This document shows, piece by piece, positions 5,474 to 7,253 of a stretch of DNA of 7,253 bases (the first letter of the stretch is position 1; every line of letters starts with the position of its first letter). Below the pieces are notes generated by a model. It did not search any database, was not told where the DNA came from, and saw only the letters and a program-made list of their open reading frames with translations. This stretch comes from an uncultured Bacteroides sp. GTDB lineage: Bacteria; Bacteroidota; Bacteroidia; Bacteroidales; Bacteroidaceae. The position numbers and the translations under genes were made by a program. The DNA lies in the NCBI GenBank assembly GCA_900551645.1, contig URWP01000142.1, positions 1 to 7,253 of the forward strand. Direction: 5' to 3'.

Positions 5474-6775
5474 ATGGTCAAGAAGAAAGAAGAAGATGTT
5501 GGCTTTGTCCGGCAGTTCAACGACTTGAAGAAAAAAAATCCGGATGCGATGTTGCTTTTCCGCAAAGGGGACTTCTATGAAATGTACAAGGAGGATGCAC
5601 TCAAGGCATCGGTGATACTGGCGCTGAAGGTGTCTGAAAAGGTTATTCCCTTGGAAAAGGAACCCATCAAGTTCCTGACCTTTCCCCGGCATGAACTGGA
5701 CAGACATCTGCCCAAACTGATTCGTTCCGGCCAGCGGGTGGCTATCTGCGATGCGATAGACCGTCCGGAGCTGATGAAAAAGGCAAAGGCGAAAGAGGAT
5801 GTCGGCGGAAAAAAGAAAGCCCCGGAGATAGCAAAAGAAGAAATCATTCCAAACAAGGATTCTATGGCAAGAAAAAAGAAGGAACAGGCTGAGCAGGAAA
5901 AGCCTGTCAAGACAGTGAAGACGGCTGTCGAGGAGAAACCTGCCCAAGAGAAAAAGGCGGAAGCGAAAGCGGAGGTCAAGAACGAACAGGCGTCCGAAAC
6001 GAAGAAGGAACGCAAGCCGCGCGAGCCGCAGATGATTACTGCCAACGGCGAGAAGGTGACCCACGGTCATGCCTTCCAGAGTACCACCAATCCGGCGGAC
6101 TGGTACTTCACCGCCAAGATGGACGGGGTGCAGCTGAAACCGCAGAAGATGGACGCTGCGGATTTGACCGCTTACCAGAAGAAGGAAATGACGGTGCCAC
6201 AACTGATGGAGCGTTATTTTCCCACCAAACTCCAGCCCAAGGTATCGGAAGAGGCTTTCCGTATGCCCAAGACCATTGCCGGACCGGAGGGGGACATCAA
6301 GGTGGAGAAGTTCAACGTGTACAAAGAGAAGGACGAGCAGCGTCCGGACTACGGCAAGTATAAGTTCTATGCACAGATGGGTGATACCAAGATGTCTGCC
6401 GTGGCTTCCCGGGAGGACCTGAACGCTTACTTCGACCGCACCATGTCACCGAGCCAGCTCATTGAGAAGAATTTCGGTGAGAGGTTGCACCTGAAGTCTG
6501 CCTACGAAAAGTACCAGCTTCCCGAAGGGGTGGATCCCAAAGGGGTGCGGGTGGCAAAAGACCATGCGGACAACAAGTGGAAGGTGTCAATGGATATGGG
6601 CGACAAGGGCAAGACCAACCGCCATGAAATCTCATTCGATGACGGCTATTCGCTCTTCAAAGCCAAGACGGCTACGCGCGAACAGATTGCAGCCAAGTAC
6701 CTGAACACCGAAATCACGGGCTTGCTCGCTGCTCATTCGATGAAGCAGGAAAAGACGGCTGCGTTGAAAATGTAA
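5474..6775 (+). CDS. Orphan MutS domain I protein with charged linker and three C-terminal repeats
   Basis: A 433-residue protein. Residues about 10-100 match MutS domain I, the mismatch-recognition domain. They include MLLFRKGDFYEMY (26-38) with the Phe-x-Glu pair F34/E36 corresponding to E. coli MutS F36/E38, FPRHELDRHLPKLI (70-83), and GQRVAICDAIDRP (86-98). The connector, lever, clamp and ATPase domains of MutS are absent. A Lys/Glu/Ala-rich, probably unstructured or coiled linker runs from about 101 to 187. The rest holds three related modules at about 210-253, 296-338 and 369-414. Each begins [WY]-x-[FV]-x-[AM]-x-M and ends with a [TS]-x-x-Q-[LI] helix. No signal peptide or membrane segment is present. 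The ATG at 5474 follows the upstream stop by 12 bases, so the two genes are probably co-transcribed. Domain I is secure; DNA binding by the whole protein is inferred. Confidence 0.83.
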   Translation: MVKKKEEDVGFVRQFNDLKKKNPDAMLLFRKGDFYEMYKEDALKASVILALKVSEKVIPLEKEPIKFLTFPRHELDRHLPKLIRSGQRVAICDAIDRPELMKKAKAKEDVGGKKKAPEIAKEEIIPNKDSMARKKKEQAEQEKPVKTVKTAVEEKPAQEKKAEAKAEVKNEQASETKKERKPREPQMITANGEKVTHGHAFQSTTNPADWYFTAKMDGVQLKPQKMDAADLTAYQKKEMTVPQLMERYFPTKLQPKVSEEAFRMPKTIAGPEGDIKVEKFNVYKEKDEQRPDYGKYKFYAQMGDTKMSAVASREDLNAYFDRTMSPSQLIEKNFGERLHLKSAYEKYQLPEGVDPKGVRVAKDHADNKWKVSMDMGDKGKTNRHEISFDDGYSLFKAKTATREQIAAKYLNTEITGLLAAHSMKQEKTAALKM

Positions 6776-6812
6776 CGGAATCAAACAGTATCAAACTCAA
6801 ACAAGAATCAAT
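6776..6812 (+). repeat. A-rich leader with three TCAAAC repeats
   Basis: The 37-base gap between the MutS-domain gene and the acidic-protein gene contains TCAAAC three times and no Shine-Dalgarno sequence. An A-rich, unstructured leader is typical of Bacteroidetes translation starts, so the repeats may simply reflect that. No terminator or TAnnTTTG box is seen on the plus strand, so transcription probably continues through. Confidence 0.4.
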
Positions 6813-7043
6813 ATGTCAACAGTAATGGAATACGAAGAATTGGTGGAACTTCTTCAAGAGGGTAAAATCGGTTATCTCCGCTTTGTGCTGGAGGGTGAGA
6901 ACGCACAGGATTTCCTGGACTGGTGCCGCACGCACGGCACGGATCCTTCGGATGAATCCGCTGAATTTTATGTCGAACAGACGGACATCAATCTGATGGA
7001 CCGTCAGGTAATGGATGACGAAAGCTATGGCATATGGAACTAA
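6813..7043 (+). CDS. Small, strongly acidic hypothetical protein
   Basis: A 76-residue protein I do not recognise. By direct count it has 19 Asp/Glu residues against 4 Lys/Arg (K18, R23, R39, R64), so its net charge is near -15. The acidic residues are spread along the whole length, with a cluster at D68-D69-E70. Residues 5-16 and 29-38 look helical (EYEELVELLQE and NAQDFLDWC); it has a single Cys, C38. No signal peptide or membrane segment is present. The ATG at 6813 follows an A-rich leader 37 bases after the MutS-domain gene. The end overlaps the start of the ArdC-like gene in another frame, which supports its reality and suggests coupled translation. Inference: it could be a partner of ArdC or a DNA-mimic protein, but no homology supports that. 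Confidence 0.72.
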   Translation: MSTVMEYEELVELLQEGKIGYLRFVLEGENAQDFLDWCRTHGTDPSDESAEFYVEQTDINLMDRQVMDDESYGIWN

Positions 7044-7253
7044 CACATCCGGCAATGCCGGACAGGTAGCCATCGACCGCTTTGCCGAAATGATGATTGC
7101 CCGCATGGAGCAGATGAAGGCTTCCGACTGGAAAAAAGGCTGGATTGGCGGTGCATCCGGGTTTGCAGGTCTCCCGCAGAACGTGGGAGGCCGTAACTAC
7201 TCGGGTTCCAACTCCTTCTTCCTCCAGCTGCAGACCGCTGCCCAGGGCTACCG
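7027..7253 (+). CDS. ArdC-like antirestriction / ssDNA-binding protein, N-terminal part
   Basis: The reading frame opens near the right end and runs out of the window; about 75 residues are visible. They match the N-terminal ssDNA-binding domain of ArdC (ArdC_N, formerly DUF1738): a helix with FAEMMIARMEQMKASDWKKG (residues 18-37), then the hallmark LPQNVGGRNYSG-x-N followed by SFFLQL. Full-length relatives add a C-terminal zincin-like metallopeptidase domain not seen here. ArdC proteins protect incoming plasmid or ICE DNA from restriction. The ATG at 7027 (MAYGTN) is given. An in-frame ATG at 7015 (MTKAMAYG), six bases after an AGG, is equally possible; a stop at 7009-7011 excludes anything further upstream. 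Either start overlaps the acidic gene (17 or 29 bases), so translation is probably coupled. Confidence 0.85.
   Translation, partial: MAYGTNTSGNAGQVAIDRFAEMMIARMEQMKASDWKKGWIGGASGFAGLPQNVGGRNYSGSNSFFLQLQTAAQGY

Noticed and set aside
4817..6202. A 461-codon open frame on the minus strand opposite the DUF4099/DUF3945 and MutS-domain genes
   Set aside because: Its translation is an unlikely mix of Leu, Phe, Arg and His with no recognisable domain, and it spans the boundary between two well-supported genes. It is explained by the codon bias of the opposite strand.
1..7253. CRISPR array, tRNA or rRNA genes, insertion sequence or integrase
   Set aside because: No regularly spaced repeats, cloverleaf sequence, transposase or tyrosine/serine recombinase frame was seen on either strand.

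Overview
The window looks like Bacteroidales (Bacteroides, Phocaeicola or Parabacteroides type) DNA. The signs are gene starts without clear Shine-Dalgarno sequences, several -7 boxes of the Bacteroidetes form TAnnTTTG, and an accessory gene set (DUF4099/DUF3945 protein, ArdC-type antirestriction protein) typical of Bacteroidales integrative and conjugative elements (ICEs). No species can be named from the sequence alone.

Left part (about 1-3880), probably resident chromosome, all genes on the minus strand. In order of transcription they are an AraC-family regulator (3817 to 2951), an iron-containing alcohol dehydrogenase (2814 to 1663) with its own -7 box, an HdrB-like cysteine-rich Fe-S protein (1598 to 912) and a polytopic membrane protein (884 to 21). 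A strong hairpin separates the dehydrogenase from the Fe-S gene. The last two genes lie 27 bases apart and probably form one unit. The layout suggests a regulator controlling an alcohol/aldehyde redox function, with a possible membrane-linked redox pair downstream.

Middle (about 3880-4680). An AT-rich stretch leads into a secreted GH73-type glucosaminidase gene on the minus strand. Its upstream region faces the accessory operon across an 84-base divergent control region. That region contains two mirror-image -7 boxes inside an inverted repeat, and a 13-base inverted repeat that places the same sequence over the ATGCACAACA of both genes.

Right part (about 4680-7253), mobile-element cargo on the plus strand, visibly richer in G+C. 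It holds a DUF4099/DUF3945 protein, a protein with an orphan MutS domain I fused to a Lys/Glu-rich linker and three copies of an unassigned module, a very acidic 76-residue protein, and the start of an ArdC-like ssDNA-binding antirestriction protein that overlaps the acidic gene. I read this as part of an ICE DNA-processing and anti-defence region. The orphan mismatch-recognition domain and the small acidic protein next to ArdC are its most interesting members. The exact chromosome/ICE boundary is not visible; the AT-rich stretch around 3880-3970 is the best guess.
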